NCBI RefSeq assembly: GCF_009389715.1
Contig: NC_052399.1
Location: 23,011,146 to 23,075,145, forward strand
DNA length: 64,000 nucleotides
Direction of reading: 5' to 3'
Source of the DNA: Phoenix dactylifera
Taxonomy: Eukaryota > Streptophyta > Magnoliopsida > Arecales > Arecaceae
In this document: piece by piece, positions 24,871 to 36,398 of the stretch
Numbering within the stretch: position 1 is the stretch's first letter
Layout of the letters: every line of letters begins with the position of its first letter
Translations under genes and position numbers: made by a program
Notes under the pieces: model-generated
Databases searched by the model: none
Told to the model about the DNA's origin: nothing
What the model saw: the letters and a program-made list of their open reading frames with translations, nothing else

Positions 24871-27800
24871 AGCCGGGAGGAGGGCCGGGGGATTATTCGA
24901 ACGGGAAATCTTCTTGAATTGACAGGCTGAGCGAACTTACATTTATATCCCCAGAAACGATCGATATTTACCTGAAAAAAGCCACTAAAATTATTTTTTA
25001 GTATAATTATAAAGTTTGTTTTACTAGTTATATTTTTTTACTTTCAATTGATATTTAAAAAATAATAATATAACTTTTATGCTAGATAAACCTTTACTAT
25101 GATCTCAGTCAAGAGTACCAACTAGGAGAAATGACTGATGTAGCAATGAGCAAGGAACCCTGCAATCAACTCCACAAAGCAAAGAAAGTTCTGAAGTAAT
25201 AATTAATTAGGGTGAAGGGCCATTCACTGCTCGTGTACAGATTTGAGTATGTTGGAAGGCGTTGAATGTGAAACTTGTTGCTATAGAATGCTAGCAGACT
25301 TTTTTTTCTCATTCTTAGACAAAAATCTTGATTCTTAGCAGCACTTGGCATGTGAGATGGATCATGAATGTGACATCTACGCATGATAACTAGATTCACA
25401 TTAACCATATCCTTTTTCTCCTAGATTGGATACACATGCTCGCATGCATGCACACACGTGCACGGCACATATAGATAAATGATCCACTCATAACCTTAAG
25501 GTTTATGGCTTAAAATGTTGAATGTTGTAGCTTATACTATACCTAAGGAGGAAAAAAAGGCTTCAAAATTATTATAATTATAATTCTACAATCTCTTTGT
25601 GATCTATAATCCAAGATGATCACTAGAGTCAATTTAAACCATTTTAGTCATTAGAAAAGAGTATCAAAGTTCAAAAGCGAGATCTGTCATATCGGAAAGC
25701 CGAATCATGCACTAAACTTTTAAAAGCTATAACTTGGCTATACAAAGTCCGACCAAGATACTCTTTTATTTTTAAAATCATGTAACTTTTCAAGTAAAAG
25801 TGTGGCATGCCGAACGATTAGAGCTAAATTTTATCATTTGGATCTTGAACAGGTCGATAAAAGTAAAAAAAAAAAATCTTTTCGAGAAAGTTTGATTGAG
25901 CATATCTTCCAATCTGAAAAAATTTAGTCACAATGTAGAAGTTGAGATCTACCTTCTATAAGATTTTAACTTTTCATGTTTATTTCCACAAGTCATGTCT
26001 GTATTTGGAAAACTATGCTCTCTTTCAACTAGAAGAGGAATCCACACTAAATTGTGCAAAGGTCAATGTCACTAGTATAAATAAGACAGTGTAATTTAGT
26101 TAATTATTCATTAATAAAAGAAAATAGGATATAGACTCTACTTTTATCAAAATTTTTATTTGTTTAGATTTTTAAGAGATTTGAGTTGAGCGGGTTGAGG
26201 AAATTACTTCCTTCTTCATATCGTATCAATCTTGAGGCCATGATCGAATGTTACGAAATAATACATATTCTCAGAAAATAAAAAAAGTGCATAAGAGAGT
26301 GTTTAGACATGTATTCCTCAGAATTTTCCCGCTATTCCTCCTTGGCGAATCAAGGAAGCTTGTCCTAACATAAAAATGCAACATGTAAGATGAGCTCTGA
26401 AGGAGTTTCTGAAACTAATTTACAATTGATGGTAAGCATGAGATGAGTCGTTTCAAAATATTATACAGGATCCAATAAAATTTGATAGCCAGTGGATCAT
26501 GAGAACACGACTGATAAAAGGAATCCGAAACGGGGCATAGCAAGAGCTGTATTTGAGTAGAAGGTTAGGAACGTCAAGAAATAGTATATATCCTACTTGT
26601 TCTGTGAGCAAACTGTCATTACAAAACATGTCATCATCATTAATGGTGGCCGATTCTCCATGAAGCCCGTCATCTCTGCCTCTGTTAATAATAAGACGAA
26701 CCTATTGATACAGTTGATGTTAATAATAATATGATCATAACAGCTAATAGAATGCAATTTTTAGAATGAAGCATTTATAGCCCTACGTTATATAACAGGA
26801 GATTTCTAAGCATTGTGCATTTGTGCCTAAAGTGTATGACAAAACCCAACATGATTATGGCGATACATTAGGGATCATGCTATTGTTTGATACATTATGG
26901 CAAAACCCTAAGGTATGGCAATCTTAATCATTAAAGTTCCATACATTGGCATCTTTACTGCTGTACAACATCTTCTTTGGTGCATCAAAATCATAATATG
27001 TACTAATATATACAAATGTTAGATCAGTAAATAACAAAAAGGGAGCATGACTGTATCTCATGATCTAAAACGGTTCCACCCATGCTTATGAAATTGTTAT
27101 GATGATGGCTTTAAATTTTGCATTAAACTGTTAGTTGAACTGCATAATAATGATTGACTACGTAGTAACATTTCAAGTTCAAAAATCTCATTGCGTGCTA
27201 ACTAAACTTTTTTTTTTTTGTTTGTTTTAGCTGCCGATATGTAAATTCTAACAATAAGCTTATAGCTAGCTATTTTGCAAGACGCAATAGACAAAGTTGC
27301 TTCACAAAGACATGGAAGGTGCCCACATAAATGTTCATTTTGTAAGCTAATTAAATCGATACTTTTCTAATCAAAAATAAATGACAGGGCAATTGACAAA
27401 TGACTCCAATGTATTTTCAAACAATTTTGCATCAATTTAAAGTTCCATCTAACTCCAAAATGGTTGATTGATTACATATGCAGCATAAATATCTAATTTA
27501 ACTAAGATCCAAGACTTGCATATACAAGAATTTAAGTTGATATAGCTTAGCATAAGCTAATGTTAACACTTTCAATAATTTGATATAGTATAATACTCAA
27601 ACAGGTCTAGTTCCTTGCTTTAGAATCGATGCTATCACCATGCAAACCAAGACTTCGCCATTTTTTTTAGAAGATGAGCACTGCTGCAGCCTAATAATAG
27701 GAGACACTGAATTTTTGAAACATTATTTGTTTTCTGGATCGTTGAGAAGCATGTCATTGTCTAAGTAGTTTGATAAGTCTGACTTTGGCTGACGTGGAGT

Positions 27801-27959
27801 TACCAAGCCTTCCATGCTAAGGCAGCACCATGAGCTAAAGTTCGGTCAACTTTCTATGGTCGAAACTCAATCGGATGACCAAAAGGAAGGGAGAAGGAAG
27901 AGACCGAACGGGCGAAGGCGTGAAGCAAAGCTGCCAGCCTAGTGCCGGCTTCGTGTGGA
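24871..27959. other. AT-rich intergenic DNA with probable retroelement debris
   Basis: No coding gene. The section at about 25,520-26,230 (with words such as AAAGCTATAACTTGGCTA and TTTGATTGAGCATATCTTCC) resembles plant LTR sequence in composition and style, but ends and target duplications were not found. The rest is unassigned. Confidence 0.35.
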
Positions 27960-28175
27960 TTACTCAAGATATTTGTACGGCATCGGATTCAATCTTTCGC
28001 GCAGGAATGATTGTGTCCTCTCTCGCAACGTCGACCGTTGGATTGCGCCATGTACTGATCTCAAAGCAATGCGAGCCAATTGACTTATCCTCTGCACAAC
28101 TCTTGAAGCGAGTGTTGCGAGATCCAACGGTGGATTGGCGTGAAGGAAGGTGAATCCTACTTTCGTGCGAAAGAT
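27960..28175. repeat. Dispersed repeat copy A (GATCCAACGGTGGATT type)
   Basis: Contains GCGAGATCCAACGGTGGATT, then GCGTGAAGGAAGG, then TTTCGTGCGAAAGATAC. The same three blocks in the same order recur at 32,400-32,480. An inverted version of the core (GACCGTTGGATT) lies about 80 bp upstream at 28,031, so this copy has internal dyad symmetry. The function is unknown. The core word is common in plant promoters and transposons. Confidence 0.55.
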
Positions 28176-28754
28176 ACAACCCCTTGTACCGCCACGTAGT
28201 CGCTCCAATCCTGAGCCAACTTCTCTCAGTTTCACATAACCGCGTGTCGCACGCGTAGTTCCTACAAGATCGATAAAATATAATTTTTAAAGAATTTAAT
28301 TTCTATCGAGAGATTCTGGATTCGAGTTCTTCATCGTGCATTTTCAAATATTTAAGCTTGGTTTGAATTTGATCCCTGTAATCTAGACATTTAACATGAT
28401 GAGCAAATCTCCTGATCTAAAATAGTTTTGCCTATGCTTGTGAAATAAAATATGACTCTGGCTTTAAGTTGGCAACTTATGCAGTTGATTTTGCATTAAA
28501 TTGTTAGTGTGAATTGCATGCTAATGATTGACCACGAAGTTGTGCTGCTTACAAACATCATCCTCAAGTACAAAAAAGCTCATTGAGTGATAACTAAACA
28601 TTTTTTATTTTTATTTTAGTTGCCACCATGTAAAATCTAACAATGAGTTTATAACTAGGTCTTTCGGGACAACAAGCAAAGTTGCTTTGCAAAGATATGG
28701 AAGGTGCGTATAGGGTAATGAACAAATGACTCCTGCAAAGACCCAAGCGGGCAT
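28176..28754. other. Intergenic DNA
   Basis: No gene was recognised. Part of the sequence (about 28,400-28,720) loosely resembles 27,060-27,330: shared words include GTGCCCACATAA/GTGCGTATA contexts, TTGCTTTGCAAAG and GGAAGGTGC. This suggests an old local duplication. Confidence 0.35.
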
Positions 28755-29185
28755 TTGTTTAGTCTCACATCAGCTATGCAATACGTAGATTTTGAATAAT
28801 TATACAAGACCATAGAATCCAAAATAATATCTTCTAGTTAGCTTTTTGGATGAGATCGTGTATAGTTGTAAATAATATTAGAGTGAACCCAATCTATAGC
28901 CTATTTAGACTAAGGAATACTGCAATATGGGCTAATTTGGGCTAACCACAAACTAATCGAGATATTTGTAATTGAATTTTTTATGGTACTTGTGATTTGA
29001 TTTGAATAGATTTGGATCCTTAACTTAATAAGGATGTTGTGGCCTAAAATGAGGAGAGTATGTGAAGACTCATGCGAGCATGTGTTTAGTCCCATATCAG
29101 CTATACATTAGGTAGATCTTAGGTATTTATACAGACCAGAAAATACAAATGATGTCTTATGGCTAGTTTTTTAGCTGAGATCCTG
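28755..29185. repeat. Two diverged copies of an LTR-like segment
   Basis: A segment at about 28,757-28,870 (TTTAGTCTCACATCAGCTAT ... TAGCTTTTTGGATGAGATC) recurs at about 29,065-29,185 (TTTAGTCCCATATCAGCTAT ... TAGTTTTTTAGCTGAGATC). The AGTCCCACATCGG-like word and the following short 'TTATACA' context are frequent in plant LTRs. The two copies point to a degraded LTR element or a tandem duplication of one. No polyprotein is left between them. Confidence 0.5.
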
Positions 29186-29336
29186 AGTTGTTACTAAGGC
29201 TGGCAAATAACAATGCATGTCCCATTTTCGACCTTCCATAAGTATGCTTAGATTTGGGCTAAACAAGTTTGGGTCATAAATAAAACAACTTATCTTGACC
29301 TATTTATTAAATGAATCATATTCGAGTTGCAGGATC

Positions 29337-29945
29337 TGTGATGCAGGACAACTGCAGGAAGGAGAGGGAAGGGGGAAGAAGAGGAGGAAAAGAAAAGAGG
29401 GAAGAAGAAGACAAGGAGGCTAATTTTCATTCATCATTCATCAAAATCCTAAACATGAGGATGGACCCATATATATAGGGTCACAAAATAACAAATAAAC
29501 CCCTATAAATAAAATAATTTCAAAAAGGCCCTAAAATGACAATACGCAAATAAACCCAAATGACAATATGCAAACAAACCCAATCAACATAAAATAAATC
29601 CAACTAAAATAAATCAATCTAAAATAAAATCAGGCTGGCTGAATCGGCTGGGACCCGCTGAGCTGGTTGGATCCTATGGCGACAGGCTGACCTGGCACTG
29701 GTGTCCGCACCAACTCTCCCCGGGTGGAAAGAAGTCGACCTCGATGAAAGCGGCTCGATAAGGCCCCGATAATACTTCAACAAATTTGGATCAATCGGTG
29801 GTCCCTCCTCATACTGGATCCAAGTGTAACCGGACTTTGGTCGTCCACGCCAACGAACCAGAAAATGCTGGATGCCTTCATCACTGTCAAAAACTATTTG
29901 CTCGACTAAAATAGAATCAATATACTCTTTTTGTGCTTGATGGAG
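29337..29945 (-). mobile_element. 3' end of a Ty3/gypsy chromovirus (integrase tail plus LTR part)
   Basis: The minus strand holds the C-terminal end of a gypsy polyprotein followed by AT-rich 3' sequence with a TATATATGG box near 29,470-29,480. It ends ...GCATCACA at 29,337, consistent with an LTR finishing in CA. The upstream polyprotein is missing, so the insertion is truncated near 29,945. It may interrupt an older element, because the sequences on both sides (GGCTGGCAAATAAC near 29,186 and its partner GTTTGCCACC near 30,740) look like an imperfect inverted repeat pair. Confidence 0.65.
29619..29939 (-). pseudogene. Ty3/gypsy polyprotein fragment, chromodomain
   Basis: The open frame translates to 106 residues and a stop. 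It begins QAQKEYIDSILVEQIVFDSD, then GIQHFLVRWRGRP, GYTWIQYEEG, IDPNLLKYYRGL and SSFHPG-like STSFHPGRVGADT. This is the chromodomain module at the C-terminus of chromovirus integrases, which in intact elements steers insertion to heterochromatin. The aromatic and RW positions of the chromodomain fold are kept. The frame is closed by a normal stop but has no upstream integrase, reverse transcriptase or protease, so the element is dead. Confidence 0.75.
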
Positions 29946-30337
29946 GAGAAAAGGAAACGAAGATGGGTTAGGGACTTAGGGTTTTCCCGTGCGGCGTAGG
30001 GCAATGACTGTCCCTATTAGCCGCCCATGGCAATGGCAGATTGGGATCTCTCCATCTTTTGGTTAGTGGCCCTTCTCCCGCTATCTCAATGTCCATTGCT
30101 TCTTCCTCTTATAGGTTTCTTGTTTCCTTAAGGCTTCGGCGATGACGACAAAGTGCTTTAGCACAAGAGAAGAAGTGATTCGTGGATGGCATCCAAATCT
30201 AGTAAGGGCTTCAATCATGATGATGAGGAGGTGGAGGAGTTCGGGAGAAAGGAGGTCTCCACAAATAAATGTTGTCTTTTTCCACTTCGTTGTTTTAATT
30301 ATTTTTTTTTATTCTTTCATTTTTTCCTCTGAACTCA
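29946..30337. other. Unassigned transcript-like DNA
   Basis: Mixed composition, with short ORFs on the + strand (for example from 30,142, opening MTTKCFSTREEVIRGWHP). No family was recognised. Probably part of the degraded element surrounding the gypsy fragment. Confidence 0.3.
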
Positions 30338-30450
30338 CCCTCTCCATCGTCTTCAATCTCAGCCCCCTCTCCATCGTCGATCTTGGCTTCACCCTCTCCA
30401 TCGTCGATCTCCAGTTCACCCTCTTCATCATCGATCTCCACCTCACCCAT
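30338..30450. repeat. 27-bp minisatellite (about four copies)
   Basis: The core CCCTCTCCATCGTCGATCT recurs with a 27-bp period. In the + frame it encodes an imperfect nine-residue repeat of the FTLSIVDLQ type. Copy number is low and copies differ at several positions. It lies in an ORF with no other support. Confidence 0.75.
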
Positions 30451-32329
30451 TGCCCTCAACCTCGACGTCGTTGATCTTGGTGGTGCCCTCTCAATGGATA
30501 TACCTCTCTCTCTATCTCTATCTTCCTCCCCTCCTCTCCCCCCTTGTTTATTAAGGTTAAACTAATAGGTTGTCCTGATCTGGCCTCTTTATTAAAAAGA
30601 TTAAGCAGGTCAGATTAGGGTACCTCCTTATTAAGCATAACAAGTTCAAGTTTCAAATCTTGTCTTGTTTAATAAACAGATTAGATTTAACTCTAAATTT
30701 TTTTGACCCTGCATATGACCCGATTCGACGCGTTTGCCACCTCTAATTATATCAAATCTATTGGAAGATATATAATGTGTTTGGCCAAAAAAAAAAAAAA
30801 TCAACCATAGGCAGACCATCCACTCTCATTCTCTTAGAATTTACGACTATAGCCACGATCGGCTCGTGGCAAGTCCCAAAAGAGACTAAATCCTGACTAT
30901 AACATATCGTCCATCGATTATGTTTCGGTGATTGCTCTACTAGAGGCTCAAAAGAAAACTAACTCTGAAATCACATGGAGGAACATTCTTCCATCAGTAT
31001 GTGCCAGCGATCAGCCTGACTAGCTAGATTCGAAAAAAACTAACTCCTAACTATAACATGTCATCAGTCAACATGCGTCAGCGATCGCCCCACTAGAGAC
31101 ACGGAAGAAGAATAGATTCTAAGCTTGTGTGATCATTGTCGGACTAGAGAATAGCAAAATCAGAACATATACTATATCAGCACATTTATCTGTGCAATAA
31201 AATACGATACTTGATCATATCATATTTGATCTAATATTTTACAATTCAATTTCATGCAACATACATATAATACTTAATTTAATTATAATAGAAATAGATT
31301 AATGTTCAACCAGACCATGTGTATGATTAAACACACTAGGGGTAGAGGTAACTTACATTTTTCACCCTAAAATCTCTCGAAATTCACTAGAAAAAATCGC
31401 AAAAATCTAAAATAATCCAATGTCTTATTAGACTTCTATATAAGTATTATATAACTTGAAATATCCTATGACAACATCCAGTCTATGTCCAGACCATCAA
31501 ATCTAGTCTAATATCCAGGGGTCTTGACCACCCTTTGGATCAATAATGACTTGTAACTTTAGCAAGAACACATGTATTTCACAAGGAGGTGGAGTGCATA
31601 GTTACCCAAATGCAAACAAATTAGTCTTGATCATACCTCCTCACTCTCCGGATCCAGATTTCCACATGAATAAATTAGAGTTCTTGGGTTAGATCTAATT
31701 TATTAATTGAGAGAAAATTAGACTGATTAAAAAGATTTTGGCTCAATTTAAGCCAACCAATAAAGATAGAGAGAAGAGAGAGAGAGAGATACTCGATCTA
31801 GATTAAGTCAGGTGCAGGTTTGGTCTGTCAGTGATATGGATACATTACCGTATCTGGTCCATGAGTCTAAGAAGGAAAAACAACAAGGGGAGAAAAGAGG
31901 ATTTTTTAAAGAAAATAATAAATAGGAAAAAATAGGAAGAAAAGGGAGAAATTAGAGGACGAATAAGAAAAAAAATGAAGGAGAAGAAGAAAAGAGAGAA
32001 GAAGAGGCTTGTGGGGGGGTGTCAGTCATTGTACCAGCCTGTGATCTCACCGATGGTTGTGAACAACCCCAACGGCCGAAGGCCGTTTGTACCGGCCCCT
32101 TGGGAGCCATCACCGGCAACGGCTCTACAACCCTATCTCAACAGCCAGAGGATTGGGTGGAGGAACACATTTTTTTTTCCTATTTCGATCTTCGTTTTTT
32201 TTTGTTGCAATTTTAAACTAAAATCAAGTGCATCTACTAACTTTAGTCCAAAATGCATCTAATTTGAGCCTGTTCTCACAGCCTACTAAACAGGAGATCT
32301 GAATTTTTGGAGCTGGAGCATTATTTGAG
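30451..32329. other. Repeat-rich intergenic DNA
   Basis: From about 30,830 to 31,120, a roughly 90-100-bp unit recurs imperfectly three times (AACTCTGAAAT / AACTCCTAACTATAACATG and TCGGTGATTGCTCTACTAGAG / CAGCGATCGCCCCACTAGAG). It is typical of a decayed transposon. A GA microsatellite lies near 31,775-31,790. An A/G-rich stretch runs 31,880-32,005. No gene is supported. Confidence 0.45.
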
Positions 32330-32490
32330 ATGTCGCCCGTCGGATCACGCTCCACACAGATCTCAAATCACTCTGAACGTGTCCATTCATCTAGCTGTGC
32401 AGATCCAGAAGTAACCATCGCGCGATCCAACGGTGGATTCGCGCGAAGGAGGGCGAACCATTCTTTCGCGCGAAAGATACCTGCCCCAAC
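32330..32490. repeat. Dispersed repeat copy B, upstream of the NT-C2 gene
   Basis: Shares with 28,080-28,170 the block GCGATCCAACGGTGGATTCG, then GCGAAGGAGGGCGAA, then TTTCGCGCGAAAGATACC. Two short palindromes (TCGCGCGA and TTTCGCGCGAAA) stand out. It lies about 430 bp upstream of the NT-C2 start codon, so it may act within that promoter. Confidence 0.55.
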
Positions 32491-32584
32491 CCAACCCAAG
32501 AGTTTACGCTATTCCTGCGTCCCCTCGGAGAACGGCTTCCGGCCGGCCTAAGTTATCTGGGGGTTGACCCAAAGCTGCATCCAC

Positions 32585-32780
32585 CCCCCAAACCTAGGGT
32601 TTGGGCCAAACCCCACGAGAAAGAAAGAAAAAGGGCGCTTCTGAGTTCCCACGGAAACCGCGTTCGCACGCGTATAAACCAGCCCGTGTTGACGTGGCAT
32701 CCCTGGGAGCGAAGGAATGAAAAGTCCGAGCTGGCCTAACGCTGGAACATCTTATTTAAGCAATCCCATTATATCCAGAG
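32585..32780 (+). promoter_or_regulatory. Probable promoter of the NT-C2 gene
   Basis: Contains a telobox-like CCTAGGGTTTGGG near 32,595, a TATA-like CGTATAAACC near 32,670, and a strong ACGT element TGACGTGGCA (32,690-32,699), the type of site bound by plant bZIP factors. A second AT-rich candidate, TTATTTAAG, lies near 32,752, about 145 bp before the ATG. Which TATA is used cannot be decided from sequence alone. Confidence 0.45.
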
Positions 32781-32898
32781 CATAAATTCCCAGGTACCAA
32801 AAAAAGAAACCATCAGAAAGGCGGAAGAAAGAGGATAAGGAAAGGAGAAAAGGTTAGAATAAAGCTATCCCGGAAATATCCCAACCCGCCGGAGAGAG

Positions 32899-35800
32899 AT
32901 GGTGGCGAAGAAGGTAATGAGATATTCTCCATGGGCCCCTTCGGCGCCGACGACGGCGAAGAAGAAATATAAGGTGCGGCTGGCGGTGACCAGACTTGAG
33001 GGGTTGCCGCCCTCAAGGGAAGGAGGAGGAGGAGGGAAGGTGGCCGCCGTGGAGATCAAATGGAAACGGCCGAGCAGGATGGGGAGCCTCTCGTATCTCG
33101 TGCGGCGGAGAAGGAAGCCGGTCCGGAGCGTTTCCCGCGAGAAACCGGTCGGAAACGATGGCGTCGTCGACTGGGAGGAGGGCGGCGATGCAAACATATG
33201 TTGCTTCTGGAATTCGGAGCTCGTTTCACGATCCGATTCCGATCCCAATTCTATCGGCCCTTTGGACGTCACCTTCTCCATCCTACATGTGAGTTCCTCG
33301 GTTTTTCTTTTCTGTTTCTTTTTCCTTAATTAATTATTATTACTTAGTGTCATTAGTTTCATGAAACGTAACGTTAAATGACCTATTAACTTGATTAGCG
33401 AAGGGCTTTATACGGCGTTAGTTAATTTATTTGGATTGACCAAGTGATTTGTGACTCAGTCCAGAAGAGGTGACCAGTCAATGATCGGTTCGCACTGGTC
33501 TTGACGCGTTAATTTATTCACAGTATAACCTAGTTTTTGGCCGGGTTCTTCTTCTGATGATGATTGACTCGACCCCTGATTAAAACAATTTGCCTTGGTT
33601 TTATCTCAACGTCTGAAGGTCAACCATAGAATATAAATTCCAATTTGTCAGAAGATACTGATACTGTTTTAAGTTTTCATTAGAAACAGCAAGAAAATCA
33701 TGTATAATTTAATAGTTTGTGCAGGTTAGAGGTAAAAACCCAATAAATGTTTTGTAATACATGGGTTAATGCAAATTCATACTTCAATGCAAATATAAGG
33801 TCTTCCTAGTCCACATATCCATGTCCTATTCCAATTATTAGTTACATTTTGTTTTAGTACAATTTTTTAAAATTGAAACTTATGGTGTGGCCATTATGTA
33901 TACATGAAAGTAAATTTTGTCTAATAAAAAAAGGAGTAAATTTTGGAAACGATATGTGTGGAACTGAAATACTGAATAACTTAGACACAAACATCTGTAG
34001 CTAGACTAGGCTAACACTCCCATAAGTTTGTGAAGTTTTAACAAAAAGATCGATTGGGCCTGGATGCCCCATTATTTTCTGTTTTTCTTAAAAAAACTCC
34101 AAAAGCTTAATCAAACAAATAAATGTGAATTGAAAAATTCGAACTTGAACCAAAATTAAGCCGTGTCAGTGAATCATGCAGCCAATATAATTTGTCCGCT
34201 GGGTCACAGTATCTAATTCAGAAGGCTAAATTCTCCTTGGTTTATGAGATCATATCTGGACCAAAATGTTAACCTTTTCGCTCACCGATTTTTGCTGATC
34301 TTCCAGGGATTCCATGATCAACAAGGAGGGAAGGAGAATAAACTGGAAGAGGTAGGGACAGCAATGGTAAACCTAGCAGACTGGGCCAGCTCTTACCAAT
34401 CGCAGAGACAAGGTGAAGAAGGGAAGGATTCCAAGCTGCAGGTCCAAAGGAAGCAGCTTCCCATCACCCTACGAATGGAAAGCTTGGCATGGGAGGCCAC
34501 ACTTTATGTAAGTACCTATCTCTAATGTTCTAATTTTTGTTCATGAAGGCTAGAATTTCAGTAGTGCAGGATAACAGAAGCTATTAAGAGAAATCTAAAG
34601 AAGCTGATGAAATATGTAAAAGAAAGACAATATGGTTAGTCATCAATATAATATGGTACCTAACAATTTGTCAATGTTCAAAATATTGATGAAAACGGTA
34701 TGATATGTGACCTGCTTTTGAGTGCAAAAGAAGCATCTTGGTTTCTCATGCTAACAACCTCTGCATAAGATTGTGAAAGATTAAAACCATTTTACAAGTG
34801 GTAAGAGTTGGATACATTAAGATGCTAGGCTGGTCCCAGTTGTTTGACAAGCGCTTCTTTCCCCATCTGTGAAGGAATTACCATGGGTTAATTTCAGTAT
34901 CCTTTTCTGCTCTTAAGAATTGTGAGTTATGCAAAATATAAATAGAAAATGAGGTTGACAACATTGAAAGAGAAAATATAATGGAAGTATCATTATAAAT
35001 TTATAATGTCATTTCAACCAACAACAGGTACTATATTGAAAGCCAAACTGCGATTTAGTGTTTCTAATAAAACCATTTAACTGTTTGATAATAAAAAAGT
35101 CTGTTGATGGTGTGGGTCATGCAGGTGACCATCAACTTTGATGAGCCCACAAAAGGCAAGAAGAACCAACAAGAAAAGCAAACAAGCGACGAGGCTGGAA
35201 CTGATGATTCATGTATCTTCAATGCAGAAGATCAGCTCCTATTAGCAGATGAAAAAGATAAATTGGCAGATTACAGCAAGAGGGATCATGCTGCCAGTAA
35301 CAGCAGCAGCAGCAGTGGGAGATCAAGTCCAGAGACAGGATTGACTTCAAAAGAATCATTTCTTTCCTGGAGAAAGAGAAGCAAGATTGCTAACAAAAGC
35401 AGGGAGACCCAGGATTCTTCTAGTCTTGAAAACATACCTTCCAGAAGTGGCATGGTAAGTAATCACTACAACATAAGCCTTCCATATATCTCGATGACTA
35501 CATGGATGGAATGATCTGAATTATTCATGTTTCTTCTCAGCACAAAAAAGAATCCTCAGGATCTGATCAAGATGATGATCTAGTTGGTAGCTGGAAAGTC
35601 AAAGAATTCATCAGCAGAGATAGGGAAACAAAGCTCAAAACTCAAGTCTTCTTTGCTTCCATTGACCAGCGAGATGAGAGCGCAGGTGGCGAGAGTGCTT
35701 GCACTGCCCTCGTTGCTGTAATTGCTAATGCACTCCACTCCAATGGACTGAACCCACCAACCAGATCAGAGTTTGATACTCTTATCAGAGAAGGCTCTTC

Positions 35801-36398
35801 TGAGTGGAGAAAGTTATGTGAAAATGTGTCCTATATAGGCCGTTTCCCCAACAAGCACTTTGACCTTGACACCATAATAGAAGCAAATATAAAGCCTATA
35901 TCTGTTCTGCCAGAGAAATCTTTCGTTGGGTTCTTCCAACCAGAGAGTTTTGAATCATTACATGGGGCAATGTCCTTTGATGATATATGGCAAGACATTA
36001 CTAGCAACATCAGAGAAGGTGATCCTAAGGTCTATATCGTGAGCTGGAACGATCACTTCTTTTTGCTTAAGGTGGAAGCTAATGCTTATTATGTCATTGA
36101 TACACTGGGGGAAAGATTGTTTGAAGGATGTTATAAAGCCTACATACTCCGGTTTGATGACTCCACGGAGATGTATAGGTTGCCAGAGGACAGTGGAAAT
36201 GAAGGTGGAGAAGAGCTACACTGCAGTGGGAAGGAGTGCTGCAGGGAGTTCATAAATAGATTTCTAGCTACCATACCATTAAGAGAAGAGTTGGAGATTG
36301 AAAAGAAAGGAGTGGGGACAAACACAGCACTCCATCAGAGGTTACAAATAGAGTTGCATTTGACAGAGGCAGCTAATCAAATAGCGACTCAAAGTTGA
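32899..36398 (+). CDS. NT-C2 (EEIG1/EHBP1-type) domain protein, 592 aa, 4 exons
   Basis: Exons 32899-33288, 34307-34507, 35125-35454 and 35541-36398 join in phase 0 with GT-AG borders, giving 1,779 nt. The N-terminal 210 residues form an NT-C2 domain, a membrane-associated C2 variant: YKVRLAVTRLEGLPP, VEIKWKRP, LDVTFSILH, then MVNLADWAS and LPITLRMESLAWEATLYVTI. Residues about 215-310 are a charged, Ser-rich linker (SNSSSSSGRSSPETG). The last 280 residues are a conserved plant C-terminal region (GSWKVKEFISRDRETKLK, VSYIGRFPNKHFDLD, YIVSWNDHFFLLKVEANAYY, ending in a helix). Homologues exist across plants with no settled function. Some databases mislabel them as splicing factor subunits. No signal peptide or transmembrane segment is present. 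The first ATG is used as the start, and the frame is intact. Intron 1 is 1.0 kb. Confidence 0.9.
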
